Positions 1-11,894 of a stretch of 64,000 bases of DNA are shown piece after piece. Source of the stretch: Diatrype stigma (lineage: Eukaryota > Ascomycota > Sordariomycetes > Xylariales > Diatrypaceae); NCBI GenBank assembly GCA_022225965.2, contig JAKJXP020000138.1:28196-92195 (forward strand), given 5' to 3'. The position numbers and the translations under genes were made by a program. The stretch's first letter is position 1, and each line of letters begins with the position of its first letter. Below the pieces are notes generated by a model, which worked only from the letters and a program-made list of their open reading frames with translations, searched no databases and was not told where the DNA came from.

Positions 1-1402
1 TTGACTCCTTTGCCCGTACTATCTACTTTGTAATCGGCAAACAGAGAGAGGAACACGCAACCAGCATCAAGTAACTATAATTCTACTGCCTCCTGGGGGA
101 TGTATGCCAGACCCCGAACAATTCATCGTGAAGTAATAGGGAGTGATGTGGCCAATCGTCGAAGATGAGGTGCTGTATATTCTAGAATAGTGAGTAAGTA
201 CATAGATGAACCGGGTTTTGACTATAAATACAGTCTCGTCCCCGACAGTTGAGGCAGGGGTCTGGCATGCTTAGCCAGACGGACAATATTGAATCTAATA
301 TGTCGCTAGGATGGCCTTGTCATTATTTTGAACATATTGGTCATTCAAATATACCTACACCAATCAATGGCGTTGTTATAGACAACCGGTAACAAATAAC
401 AAGGAAGAGCATATGAGCAATTCGGGAAACTTTGTTTGGTGAATCCATGGCTGCGAGTTTTTATACTATGTAGGTAATTTTTATGCCGCTACCGACATGA
501 AGCCACCGGCGGGCCTGTTACCAGATTAATACTACGAAGTAACCAGGCAGCCAGGGCGCTTCTGAGATTCTGAGATTCTGAGATTCTGCAGCTTATCAGC
601 GTCAGGGGAGCGTAAGCCAGCTAAATTACCCACAGCTAAATGCCTACAGCCCACAGGATTGCCTAGAGTTGACTCCCAAGACCTTGGGAATTGCTGCCTA
701 CGGACCCCTAAGACATCATTTACAGCTGGCCGAGTCTCTTGGCTCCCCACATGTCCACTGTAATGCGTCTAATCAGCTCGGCTGGTTACGTACGGATTGT
801 ATGTAGGTATGTACGTCGTTATTGTACATACAATATAGTCGAGTTTAATGGACAGAGGCTGAGAGGATAGCTGGAAGACGGCTAGACAACCTAGTAAATT
901 ACGAGATGTCTAAATTACATACATACATACCTAGATACTTGCCTACCTACCTACTCGCTACTGTAACTAGGTGAGTTTGTACTGATGACTGTAGTTACAT
1001 ACATACATACCTACCACTCACTACCACAACCACATAAAATCGTTTCCCCCCTTCTTCATGACACCTGCATCGTGTAATCATTATCACCTCGTACTTTGAC
1101 TGGTGTGTTTCTATATCGGATACCTACACCATTGGCTTGACTCCCACCAGTCTATTCACAGTAGGTGCCAGGTACTTGGGAATACACCACAATCCTACCT
1201 GGAATATCCCAATATCGCGATAGTTCTGTGCGCCTCGCCTTGATCGCTCGACTACCTTTCCCGCTTCGCGCACGCCCACGCCCACGCCCACGATGACGAA
1301 CTGCCCCAACCAGTTGCCATTCTAGAGCTTCAACCTCAGAGAGCCGAAAACTCCCTCCGGATCCGCTGCGCATACCTGCTATTCTTCCTTCAGCCCTGCT
1401 CG
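1..1402. other. Intergenic region upstream of the GT90 gene
   Basis: No convincing gene is seen; the short open frames here have no family features or splice-supported extensions. It holds short simple repeats: a TTCTGAGA unit repeated about three times (560-588), CATACATACATACCTAC-type microsatellite around 915-955 and 995-1015, and three to four copies of CACGCC (1271-1292) about 110 bases before the start codon of the next gene, in its presumed promoter or leader. Confidence 0.6.
560..588. repeat. Short tandem repeat, unit TTCTGAGA
   Basis: About three and a half head-to-tail copies of an 8-nt unit read directly from the sequence. No coding or regulatory meaning is evident. Confidence 0.8.
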
Positions 1403-3370
1403 ATGCTGCATCGCATTGGCTCGTGGCTGTCACGCCTTCCCGGCGGCCACCTGCATTCCTCCGTGAGGTGGCAGGCCGTGCTCCGATACGGGATCGCAGC
1501 CTTCATCGTCTCCATCGCCTTCTCCAGCATATTCCTTTTCACAGGCCCTGAGGGCACTCTTAGCAAGACGGCTCTTATCGATACCAGCACCAACCTTTTC
1601 CAAAATTTCTGGCACCACCGCAAAAATGCAACACATCCCATCGACCAGCTCATTAGCGACGCCCGCGCCTACCACAAGATCCTGCTGGAGCAGCAGAGCT
1701 TCAACGTTTCGTCCGCGGCTCAGCGCTACCGTAAGCGACGCCAGCGCCACCCTCCCCCGGGCTTCGACGCCTGGTTCAAATATGCCACCGAGCATGACGC
1801 TATCGTCATCGAGTCGTTCTTCGACCGCATATATGCCGACCTGGCCCCGTACTGGGCCCTCGAACCTAAGACGATCGCCGAGCGAGCCTCCTCGTGGTAC
1901 CACGTCGTGCGCGTGCGCAATGGCGTCGCTAATGGCACCGGGAACACCGAAGGCATGGTTCCGTGGCTGCAACTCTGGACCGATCTCGTCAACGAGGCGG
2001 CCCCGTACCTGCCAGATGTCGACATGCCCATCAACTATATGGACGAGTCGCGCCTGATGGTGCCCTGGGAGAAGATCGAGGGGTACATCGAGGTGGAGCG
2101 TTCGTACCGCTCCGAGATCCCTCTCGATCAGGTCATGAAGAACTACACGGGCTTGGCGAAGATCGATGCGAACGGGGAGAAGGCGAAACCGTACGATCCG
2201 GCGTGGATCGAGTCGGCCAACTACTGGGACCTGACGCGGGCCGCCTGCGCGCCCGACTCGCCCTCGCGCAACGTGCCCCCGCTCGAGGACCTCGAACAAT
2301 TACCGCGGTTCCCGCCGGACGACTGGGCGCCCGACTGGCAGTACTACGGTTACGTGCGCAACTTCACGGCGGCGCTCGACCCGTGCCTGCAGCCGCACCT
2401 GCGGGGCCTACACGGCACCTTCATTGAGCCGCTGACCATGTCGACCAGTCGCGAGCTGATCCCGCTGTTCGGCGGCTCTAAGTTGCCCACCAACAACGAG
2501 ATTCTCATCCCGGGCGCTATGTACCTGACCGACGACCCTTTCTACTCGGGCGGCAAGGAGCACGGCCCGCCATGGGCCCACAAGAAGACCGGCGTCGTCT
2601 GGCGTGGTGTCGCCTCCGGCGGCCGCAATAAGAAAGAGAACTGGACCCACTTCCAGCGCCACCGCCTGATCGAAATGCTCAACGGGACGACGGTCGCGGA
2701 GATCGAGCGGAACGCTTCCATGTTGTCGATGTCGGGTGAAGGTGAATCGTCATCGTCATCATCGGGGAGCGCCGGCGAAAAAGACGAGGTAGCAAAAGCG
2801 CGCGCGCCGACGTTCGAGATGCCGCCCCTATCCAAGTACGACTTCCCGCGGCGGCGGGATGGCCAGGTGGGCCACTGGCTGCGCGAGTTTGCCAACGCCG
2901 GGTTCGTTAACCTGCTGTGCTTCCCGGCGGACTCGGAATGCGACTACGTAGCGCCGTGGTTCGGCGAGGTGCCGAGCGTGCCGATGGCGGAGCAGTACGA
3001 GTACAAGTTCATGCCGGACGTGGACGGGAACAGCTTCAGCGCGCGGTTCCGGGGCCTGCTGTCGTCCACATCGCTGCCGCTCAAGGCCACCGTCTACGCC
3101 GAGTGGCACGACGACCGCCTCGTCCCCTGGCTGCACTTCGCGCCCCTCGACAACACCCTGCAGGACCTGTGGGCCGTGCTCGACTACTTCACCCGCAACC
3201 GCGATGGCGACAACGCCGCAAGGTTCCTCGCCGAGGAAGGCACCGCCTGGGGCGCCAAGGTCCTCCGCCGCGAGGACATGCTGCTCTACGTCTGGCGCCT
3301 GCTGCTCGAGTTTGCCCGCGTCTGCGACGAGAGGAGGGTCTGGCTTGGGTATATCGATGATCTGCTGTAG
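1403..3370 (+). CDS. CAP10-like family 90 glycosyltransferase (Golgi type II membrane protein)
   Basis: A single-exon frame of 655 residues. A short cytoplasmic N-terminus is followed by one hydrophobic segment (about residues 29-48), then a long lumenal region, which is the type II layout of Golgi glycosyltransferases. The C-terminal half (about 300-650) reads like the CAP10/GT90 domain: a WRGV block near residue 400, the DGNSFSARFRGLL block near 555, then LKATVYAEWHDDRLVPWLHF and a D-x-L-x-D-L-W motif. The family was first known from capsule formation in Cryptococcus and includes beta-xylosyltransferases; the substrate in filamentous ascomycetes is not fixed by sequence. A Ser/Gly/Glu-rich insert (about 445-465) separates the two halves and is probably a disordered loop. 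There are several N-glycosylation sequons. The start at 1403 is chosen because it keeps the whole membrane anchor. An antisense open frame over it is a shadow. Confidence 0.88.
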   Translation: MLHRIGSWLSRLPGGHLHSSVRWQAVLRYGIAAFIVSIAFSSIFLFTGPEGTLSKTALIDTSTNLFQNFWHHRKNATHPIDQLISDARAYHKILLEQQSFNVSSAAQRYRKRRQRHPPPGFDAWFKYATEHDAIVIESFFDRIYADLAPYWALEPKTIAERASSWYHVVRVRNGVANGTGNTEGMVPWLQLWTDLVNEAAPYLPDVDMPINYMDESRLMVPWEKIEGYIEVERSYRSEIPLDQVMKNYTGLAKIDANGEKAKPYDPAWIESANYWDLTRAACAPDSPSRNVPPLEDLEQLPRFPPDDWAPDWQYYGYVRNFTAALDPCLQPHLRGLHGTFIEPLTMSTSRELIPLFGGSKLPTNNEILIPGAMYLTDDPFYSGGKEHGPPWAHKKTGVVWRGVASGGRNKKENWTHFQRHRLIEMLNGTTVAEIERNASMLSMSGEGESSSSSSGSAGEKDEVAKARAPTFEMPPLSKYDFPRRRDGQVGHWLREFANAGFVNLLCFPADSECDYVAPWFGEVPSVPMAEQYEYKFMPDVDGNSFSARFRGLLSSTSLPLKATVYAEWHDDRLVPWLHFAPLDNTLQDLWAVLDYFTRNRDGDNAARFLAEEGTAWGAKVLRREDMLLYVWRLLLEFARVCDERRVWLGYIDDLL

Positions 3371-5203
3371 GATACATATGTAGTTACATAGTAGTAGTGG
3401 TGGTAGTAGCCGTACATGGTATCTGGCGGGCAGGCGGACAGGCGGAGGTAGCGTAGCTAAGCCAGTCAGCCACTCGAGTCCCGAGAAAGTATATGAATAA
3501 TAGTAATGACCATAAGGATTCTTCGCTTCTTTTCGTTTTGGGGGCTCAACTTTGGAGGTTTGTCAAGCGCTTTTTCGCCGTAGTAGATTCCTTCGTCGCA
3601 ACCAGGGAGGTCGAAGATGGGAAGACATGGGAGAGGATAGGAGAGGGAGGGTATGAGCGTCGTTATCGCTCTGATGACATACATACAGTGTACAACATAC
3701 GGCACGCGACATACTGCACAGACGTGGAACGTGATAAGTGCTTTTTAGAGGGAAATAATAGGTCGTAGTATTGAGTGAACCCCTCCCTCGTGGACAGATT
3801 GCATTTATGTATGTTCCCGACGCCGCCTCATTATGAACAGCGGTTGGCAATGGCTGGAGATATGCCAACGTCCCTTGATTTCAGGAGATGCGGACCGTCC
3901 CGAGACCCTCTTAATTTCGCCAGAGACCCGGACAGACGAAGAATGGAATGCATGCACGATTCATATCAGCACGTAGGCTTGTATGAGACAATCTAACTTA
4001 TTAGGGGTTATATTTACTATGCGACTTAATAATATGTGAACAAGAATCCAAAAGAAAAAAGAAGAACGTATATAATGCATAATTAAACGTAACAAGCACT
4101 AAGCAATTTGTAAGTAACGAAGTCCTATTTAAATGCAAAGAGCTTTAATATGCAGCTATATACTATGCAATACTATATACCACTATAAGTCAGAAAAGTA
4201 AGAGTTAACTTCGTAATATATAAATGGCTTCATTATTTTAAAGATATTATGAATTTGTTAATTCTTTTATATCTTATATACATTCTATTAAGCCATAGCT
4301 ATTATTTTCGACTAATTAACAGCCGAAGCATTATGTTAACTTTCTTATTCATAACGTTGCTACATATAATAATAAGGTACTTTCGAATATATCTTTCCAT
4401 AGGTTCGAGGCTGAAGTAGTTACCGCACGTCATTGTAATCCGTAACAGCACGGGCTTTGCTAGAACAGGACTGGCAGGAAAGAACTGGCAGGAAAAAAGC
4501 TGGCTCGGCTGGAACAGTATTAGCTGTGCTGGAACAGTACTAGCCTAATTGCAACAGCACTGGCCGGGCTCGGGAAAGCCTGGCTTGAAAGGGCCAGGCC
4601 CGGGAGCACTGGCCTGGAAGGGCTGGCCCGGAAGAAGCTGTACGGGACGGACCTAGCCCGGAAGGACTGGCCCGGGAGCACCGGCCGGAAAAAGGGGGCA
4701 CTGACCAAACAATACTTGGCTACCTGGTACCTGCAATTCGGCAAATTTCATCACCAACACCTCACATCTTGTCTCATATGGGTTCTGTATTACACCCACC
4801 CACTGACTCAATTACATGGAGTCATCCGTCTGGTGTGAAGTGATACACGTCATATGCAGGCATGGCCTATCTCAATTTGTCGCCTTTGGATCGGGTCGGG
4901 TGTGCCTATGCTGGGTGTTCGGACCTCACAATCGCCGCTATGTAGTCGGCGTTTAGGACAACGCCGATAGCGTACGTCCCTGTGCGTGCATGTTGTGAAA
5001 CGAGGATTAACTATAGGACAAATGCAGAATGCACATAGAGATATGAGAAACATATATATTTTCATGTCATGTCGAGATATAAAGGATAGATTCATTACTT
5101 AGAAGACATCCTATACTCTTAGTTATCTATCTCGTATCGGCATTACACATCTTCTCTCCCCTTAAAGAAAAGGGGTGACACAGCACGCTAGACTACTTCC
5201 ACC
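3371..5203. other. Intergenic region with an AT-rich island and a degenerate minisatellite
   Basis: No supported gene. 3371-4000 is ordinary intergenic sequence with TACATA microsatellites. 4010-4430 is strongly AT-rich and resembles a short RIP-mutated relic. 4446-4697 is a degenerate repeat listed separately. 4750-5200 is likely promoter of the downstream SDR gene; no box is clear enough to assign. Confidence 0.55.
4446..4697. repeat. Degenerate minisatellite built on CTGG / GGAACAG / GCACTGGCC words
   Basis: The stretch repeats variants of 'GGAACAGTACTGGC' and 'CCCGGGAGCACTGGCC' every 15-25 bases with drifting spacing, and changes abruptly from AT-rich to GC-rich at its left edge. It looks like a decayed tandem array rather than a gene; the open frame on the minus strand across it is a consequence of the repetition. 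Confidence 0.6.
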
Positions 5204-6445
5204 ATGTCAGCATCACCCTCAACACACGTGGAGTACACCTTCCCCCTCGCCGGAAAGGTCGCCGTGGTGACAGGGGCATCGCGAGGCATCGGCGCTGGCG
5301 TCGCCATAGAACTCGCCAGGCGAGGAGCAGCAACGGTACGTACACCCCTATCCATCTCCACCTACATACCTAGGTATTCATTCATCCACTCGATATCCAC
5401 TCGATCACAAACATCCAACGTGACCAGTAACCAGCTAGTCCAGGTAATCCTGACTGATTTAACTAACAGACCACCTAAAAACCACAGATCATCCTAGGTT
5501 ACACATCCCCTGGAAGCGAAGCCGACGTCCAGGCTCTCGCGTCCCGGATTCGCGCCCTCCCGCACCACCCCGCCGCGCATCCGTGCCGCGCGGACCTCGG
5601 CACCATCGATGGTGCGGAAGTATTCGTGGCGGACCTGCTGGCCTGGTGGAAGGAGAAACGAGAGGAGGAAAATATCTCCAGGAGCAGTACCACCGCGCCT
5701 ACCTCCCTTCCCCTCCACATCGACATTCTCGTCAACAACGCCGGCGTCGACGTCGTGCGCCCGCTCGCAGACATCAGCCCGGCCGACTTCGACTTTGTGT
5801 ACGGCGTGAACGTGCGGGGTGTGATCCTGCTCACGCAGGCGCTCCTCCCACACTTCAACGCCGGCGGGCGCATCATCAACATCGGCTCCGTCGGTGCGCG
5901 CGCCGGCTTCAAGGCCATGAGCCTGTACTGCTCGTCTAAGGCGGCGCTGGAGGGCCTCACGCGCTGCTGGGCAGCCGAGCTGGGCGGCGATGGCACTACG
6001 GTCAACTGTGTCAACCCGGGCCCGGTCCCCAGCGCCATGCTCGACGGCGTCCCGCCTGGGATCGTCGCCATGCAGAAGGCCTCTACGCCCGTCCAAAACC
6101 GTCTTGGTACTGTTGCCGAGATCGCTGGTGTTGTTGCGGCCCTGGCGGGGAGAGATGGCGCTTGGGTTAGTGGGCAGGTCATTTCAGCTAGTGGTGTAAG
6201 TTTTGTTGGGTTTCTTTTCTTCGTTTGTTTTCTCTTATCCCCTTCATCTCTTCTTTCTCGGTTGAGGGGCATTTGATATCTTCCCAAGACCCTGTCATCT
6301 TAAGAATGCTATGTTGTTTCATACACATGAGTATTTGCTCGCTTGAGAGGGCCATGTTCTTTTGCTGGCCGGTTCCTTCCTGGCATTCGATTTGACTGAC
6401 TGACTGACTGGCTCAAACACTGTGTAGGGCTGGGCTATGTACTGA
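5204..6445 (+). CDS. Classical short-chain dehydrogenase/reductase (SDR)
   Basis: Three exons, 5204-5335, 5488-6195 and 6428-6445, encode 285 residues. The introns are GTACGT...CACAG and GTAAGT...TGTAG; the last exon adds only GWAMY plus the stop, the usual C-terminus of this SDR type, which is why the third exon is called. The nucleotide-binding motif TGASRGIG lies at about residues 23-30, NNAG follows in the middle, and the catalytic triad reads Ser178, Tyr191 and Lys195 (YCSSK). The family reduces carbonyls or oxidises alcohols with NAD(P)(H); the substrate cannot be told. It resembles the 3-oxoacyl-ACP reductase/versicolorin-reductase group. No pathway partner lies beside it except a decayed transporter in the opposite orientation. 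It is cytosolic by lack of any signal. Confidence 0.88.
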
Positions 6446-6896
6446 GAGATAAGCTTGTCGATGACGGGTTTTGACTTGAGCAACCAGTACGAAGGCAGAT
6501 AAGTAGCTGGTTTGATGAGAATTCGGGGTTTAGCTCGAAAATTGCTGGATGCGATCTTGGGGGTCAGGGAGATCAATAAATCACAGTATTGCTGTGAATA
6601 TATGTATATAACCAAGCTAGCCGGGATCATTAATAGTGATACTGCCATAAATCATTGAAAAAAATAAGGAGAGTCCCCTTTCCGGAAAAGAAAGATTTAT
6701 GATATAAATTGAAAAACCAATCACTTTGCCGTGTTCGAGCCCCTTTTCAGAAACCGTCTGTCTTTCTACGTAGCATTACTATTCATTGACGTTTTTCGTA
6801 TAGGGTCCACTAGAAATAAAATCGATATATAATATCACCGAGATGTGTAAAGTGAGGCTTTAGGTCTCAGGAGATCCCGGTGCCTGGATTTATCCC
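6446..6896. other. Convergent intergenic region
   Basis: Lies between the 3' ends of the SDR gene and the broken MFS gene. No gene or repeat is evident; it presumably carries both 3' untranslated regions. Confidence 0.5.
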
Positions 6897-9310
6897 TTAA
6901 TAGCCTTGGACCGTCGCCGCACTTCTCAACTTACGCTCCCAGAGTAGCAGTGAGCTGACGAGGACAACGACATTAAAGTACAACATTGTACGCATCTGCT
7001 CATTGTAACCATCGGCAAAAACCTCTCTTACTGTGTCTCGGGTCAAATCCGGTAAGGTGCTGATGTACTGGACAGATTCCGATATCTGACGAAGCTCCTC
7101 GGGCGTCAACAGGCCTTGCAGACGCGAGTTGACATAGTTGTTAAGAACGGTTGCACTAATACATATCAGCCAGGTGGCGCCAACGATAAAGCCCCATTGC
7201 GTTACCTACCTGATGGCAAGCCCGATTGTCCCGCCCAATACTCGTACCTGTGTTATTGCTCCCATGGCCACGCCTGAGACATCAAATCAGTGATCAATAC
7301 GTTGATTTCGACGAGAAGTTTTCCAGCTTACCCAAGTCTGCTCTGTCGACGACCATGGGCGTGAAGATAAGAAGTGACACCAAACCCATCCCGAAGCCGA
7401 AACCCATGATAACCTCGTACCCATACATCTCATTGCCACTGATGTAGTGCACAGAAATTGCTAGACCAAGACCGACCATCTGCAATGATGCGGCGAAGAG
7501 CAAGAGATAGAACGGGGGGAGCTTGAGCTTTGCAGCAAGCTGTCCTGCGACGGCGGTGGCCACAGGAGAGGCTAGCAATAACGGAAGCATCCGAATGCCC
7601 GCTTGGAAAGCCGAATGGCCGTCTACGGCTTGGAATCGCTGTGGAAGGTTGACGAGAACCGTCATGAAAGGTGGACCGGTAAAGAAAGCGATGCTGTACA
7701 GTGTCAGCCAATATTCTTTGATGATCAAGATAGCTGAAAGGAAAGGGATAATGGGGATAGAGAAACAGATAGGGGGAACTGACACGATGAGCGCCGCAAA
7801 GATCCGGTCCTTCATCAACCGCAGCGGAAAGACGGGCTCTTGACTGGAGCTTTCTCGGCCGACGAACCTCCCCCAAATGATAAACATGACGAAGAGAGCG
7901 GCGCCGATGATCAGACTGCTGAGGATGGCTGGACTGGCCCAGGCAAACCGGGAGCCGGCTTCTTCGAACGCGAAGACCACGAGGACGGAGGAACAGAGCA
8001 AGAGAGTGGCGCCCCCGATATCGAGACGGGCGAGAGAACCCCGCGACAGCTTAGCGCGAAGACCCGTCGTGCGTGTCGCCGACGAGGGGCGAGTTTCCGG
8101 GAAGTGGTTTGGCATAAAGAAGGCGATTAGCCCGGTAGCTATGACACCGGCTGGCGCACTGTTTGTCAAAGTTAGCCCAGCTTGCGATAATACTTTATGG
8201 CATTATTGCTTCACTGACTTAAGCAGAAAGACCCAACGCCAGGACGAGTGATCATTGATGATTCCACCCAGCACCGGACCGAGAACCGAGCTCATCACCA
8301 TAACCATGGATGTGACGGCAATGAGGTTGCCCCATTTCTCCGGCGGCACCATTTCTGGTTGGATGACCGTTACCACTACAACAACTGTAGTCAGTAAATG
8401 ATATTACGGACGTCATGATAGGCATAGGAGTTCTCTGTGAACCCCATCTCCTCTGAATTGCACCCCCAAGTGACTCTCAGCCATGGAAGTTGCTTACTGG
8501 CGTAGATCCCCGGCGCCTACACCTTGAAAGGCCCGGAATACGATACTGCACACACACATCAGTTGGGACAGCCCTAATAGGACACGGTGGACTTTACTCG
8601 GCTTACAGGTGAACCATGTTGGAGATGGAGCCATAGATGATGGAGAAGACGGTGAAGAGGGCGAGCGCCAGTAGCAGAAGCCATTTTCGCCCGAGGACGT
8701 CGCTGAACTTTGCATATATAATCAGAAATCCTACAAGGATATATCTAGTTACTACGCAGAACAGACCAAAGTAATCCCCGGTGAAAAGGGAGATCTCTTG
8801 ACTGACCAGTGTAAGTGATGAGATAGGAAGTGACAACCCAATCTCTCAGATCGAAGCCTCCAAGAGCATTCGATATGGATATAAGAGATGTGCTGACGAT
8901 GGTCGTCTCTAGAGTTGACAAGAGCAGCGATAGACATAGTCTGTGTTATATGGATGGCTATTAGTCTACATGAACGCACATGTACATATTGGGCATGCAG
9001 GGCTTTCTTTCAAGGAGAATGTATCGGGCTGGCGGAGACATAGAGGGGAGTGTCGCATACGCAAATGTCAGAGTATATATAATCTCCACCCTTTCAAGTA
9101 ATCTCTTGTTGGCTGGACAGTTTCTGCAGCGGGCACATATTCGGTCTTCCCCTGAATATCAGCACCGGTAGCAGCGCCGGTCGCAACACTGCCCCCCTGA
9201 TGCTCAGCCGGTGTGGCAGTCAATGTTGTTGCATGAGGGTCATGGTTCGTTGTAGTTTTAGCTGATGTGCTTATAGCATTGTCTTGGCTTGTCGGATTAC
9301 TATTGGCCAT
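6897..9310 (-). pseudogene. MFS drug:H+ antiporter (DHA2 type), interrupted by two 2-nt frameshifts
   Basis: Nine exons can be followed on the minus strand: 9310-9061, 8940-8807, 8730-8607, 8545-8498, 8384-8219, 8158-7784, 7693-7332, 7273-7210 and 7155-6897, all with GT-AG junctions. Together they give a 14-TM-like multidrug antiporter with a hydrophilic N-terminus, the LETTIVSTSL start of the first transmembrane block, LGRKW in the loop after TM2, and GPVLGG (motif C). Two places break the frame. In exon 1 a TATATATA run (9074-9081) is 2 nt too long, so the reading becomes RLYIL-stop instead of the expected RLYTLTFA. In exon 4 the G run of FQGVGAG (CCCC on the plus strand, 8508-8511) is 2 nt too short. 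Both are in simple runs, so sequencing error or true decay are both possible. The exons outside these points are clean. Family members export drugs or secondary metabolites. Confidence 0.75.
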
Positions 9311-11894
9311 ATTGTCGACATACGAAAGTTGCTGGGTGGATTGCCACTACGAGGAGACTTTCCCGGGTTTTCTTTTTCGGTATGGTACTTCAACTACCAA
9401 TTCTTATTATATGATGCTCCCCTTCGTTGTTTGCAATGTGTCTTTTGCAAGCAGCTTTGCAGGCAACTCACCCGGGGCTGGCAGAAGCTGAAATGACCCC
9501 CCCCCCCCCCCTGGATTGGCAGCGGCGCAGCCTAGGAAATAAAGGGGTTATGCAGAAATGCCCCTGGGAACTTGTAGTGCTTACTTCAGACTCTACTTAC
9601 TCTATCTCGGCGACTTTGTGAGTTCAACATCACATTTGGCTTTGGACAAATACTATAAGAGACTATACAAAACATTCAATTTGCACAGTCTCCTATTCAT
9701 CCCAATTACTTATCAGCATTTGTCCTTTTGTCGATAACCACTTGAAAGCCAGGCACATCGCTTGTTAGCCAACTTAACTACCTGCGCCTTGCATAGACTA
9801 TGCCGATTTTCCATTATAAGGAGGGTAAGAAGTACCTAGGCAGTTATGTGCGTTATTCAGTTGACTGGATGATGTCTGCGTATCAGCACTTCGATACTGG
9901 ATTGATACTGGATACATAGGTACCGATATAGCAACACTGATGGACTTGGATGAGGCAATAGTGGCATATTTACGAGGGAGGAAATTATGGTTTACGAAGC
10001 GTTGTGGCTGAGCAGCATTTATCATTCGTATAATCCAACCCTAAAGGCTTCTAGGTTGTTATTTATGTAAGTTCTCTACCATGTAGGTTTCTGTACATAA
10101 TAGCTACATTATATAATCCGTTCTATGCCTACTGATAAGAGGCACAACGCATTCGACAGCTGCGGGGTAGAATCTGAACTAAACCCCGCCCCTGGCAAGC
10201 TTGTACTGAGGAGGTATCAGTATACATACCTACATAAGTTCTATACCGACAACTGCGAGCTGCTATTCCATACCCTTGGCATATATCTATCTCCTCCTCT
10301 TCTTCTGCTTCTGTTTCTTCTTCTTGCTCCAGATATAGTTACAGGCATTCTAGTAAAAGGCCAAAAGCGGATGGATCTTGTTTCTTGCAATCCAAGCTGA
10401 AATCTGAGGCTGAGCGAGGGCTAACGTTACATTTTTGTTTCAGGGGCACTTCAGATTGATGTTAGTGTAGCACATGGATGCTCCTGTTGCTCCTCCATTT
10501 TCGGGTATTAGCGTAGCCGCTGAAGATATCTGAGCTTTCAGGGCCCCGGGGCTCCATGGCACTACGGGAATGACTACCTGGGTATGTAGGTATTGTACAT
10601 ACATACACGTACCTTGGAAGGATGCAGTGGCAACTTGGATGGCTGGACTACCTACGACTTATAGGTATGCTGTTATTTAGAGATCCAGACGTAACAAATT
10701 TGGAGATTTGATGCCTGCAAGCTTGTGCCGTAATCCGAGACTTGTTCTCTGAAGTGTTGCTGGGCACTACAATACATTGGACCACTAATAACTGGCGCCT
10801 TTGAAGGCAATGTCATGAACTTCCAATCAGCGCCTGGCCGCTTAGACACACCCTAGACCCCTGGCCAAGTCTTTCTCTACCAAGGAAGTTTCCCTACTAA
10901 CTACCTACATATGTATGTAGGTAGACAGAGGCGCTAACCACACCACTAAACACTCCTAATAACACCAAGCATACAAACTAACTATCGCCTACGGTTTCGC
11001 TACATCCACTGGGGAGCATTGAAACAACCCCCCCATTGGCCCCCTTCCACTTCCATACAGTCGACAGCCCAAGGCCAGCTGGTTCTTTGACATTGCATCT
11101 CTATTGATATGATCAACCAAATATACCGACCGTATGGGCTTTCAAGTACCTAGTCTAACGATAACTGACGAACAAACAACTCGACCCAAACAACTTCACC
11201 TCTGACCTACAGGAGAACACCACGGGAGAACACTACAGCCTGCCACATACTACGCAGCTACGGTACCTACATTACGCACTGCATGCCACCTACCCAGCTA
11301 CCTACCCAGCTGCCTACCCAGCTGCCTACCCAGCTGCCGAACACCTAAGCGACCAGGACCGACATGACCTTTTGAGGCTTTACCTCCTACTTCGTTTCGT
11401 ACCTTCACACCGACCATCATCCACTCTCATCTTTCACCTCTCACACCTCTCACACCTCTCCCTGTCTTTCCGTCCTGCTTCTCACTTTCTTGTTCCTACG
11501 CACCTTGTCTTCCGTGTTTTCCACACCATCATTTGTCTCACTGCGTATGATTATGATTTAGTGCCAACGACCTGTCTGGTCATCCTACACCTACATACTT
11601 CTATCCAGCCAGCCTACCTCTGTATCGTACTGCCCTATAGTACTTGCCTACTTGCCTACTCGCCTAGGTGCCTACCCAACTTGACCCCCACCTGACTTCC
11701 CATCTGCCATTCACCTCCATCTCCTGCTTACATCAACGGCATATTGGGTATCTTTGGGTATCTCCATCTTCTCTTCTCGTCCTCCCCGAACACGGCGACC
11801 GGACACGTGCCTGCCTACCTGACCGACGCGCACACGAACCTTTCCACGAACCGTCTTTCTGCGAGTAGCTATAAGGAAGCTTACACATCGCAAC
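9311..11894. other. Long intergenic region: upstream of MFS relic and leader of the Sch9 gene
   Basis: No supported gene. It contains a run of 15 C (9497-9511), many TACATACC/CTACCTA microsatellites, a four-copy 12-nt repeat (11289-11336), and a strongly pyrimidine-rich stretch with CACCTCTCACACCTCTC words (about 11380-11890) directly before the kinase start codon, typical of a long fungal 5' leader. Confidence 0.6.
11289..11336. repeat. Four-copy tandem repeat, unit CCTACCCAGCTR
   Basis: Four consecutive 12-nt units read directly; the first ends in A, the others in G. Each holds CAGCTG or CAGCTA. It lies about 560 bases before the Sch9 start codon, in the presumed promoter or leader. Confidence 0.85.

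Noticed and set aside
1430..2299. Long open frame antisense to the GT90 gene
   Set aside because: It is a shadow of the GC-rich, C-ending codons of the real gene; composition is Arg/Gly/Val-rich with no family features.
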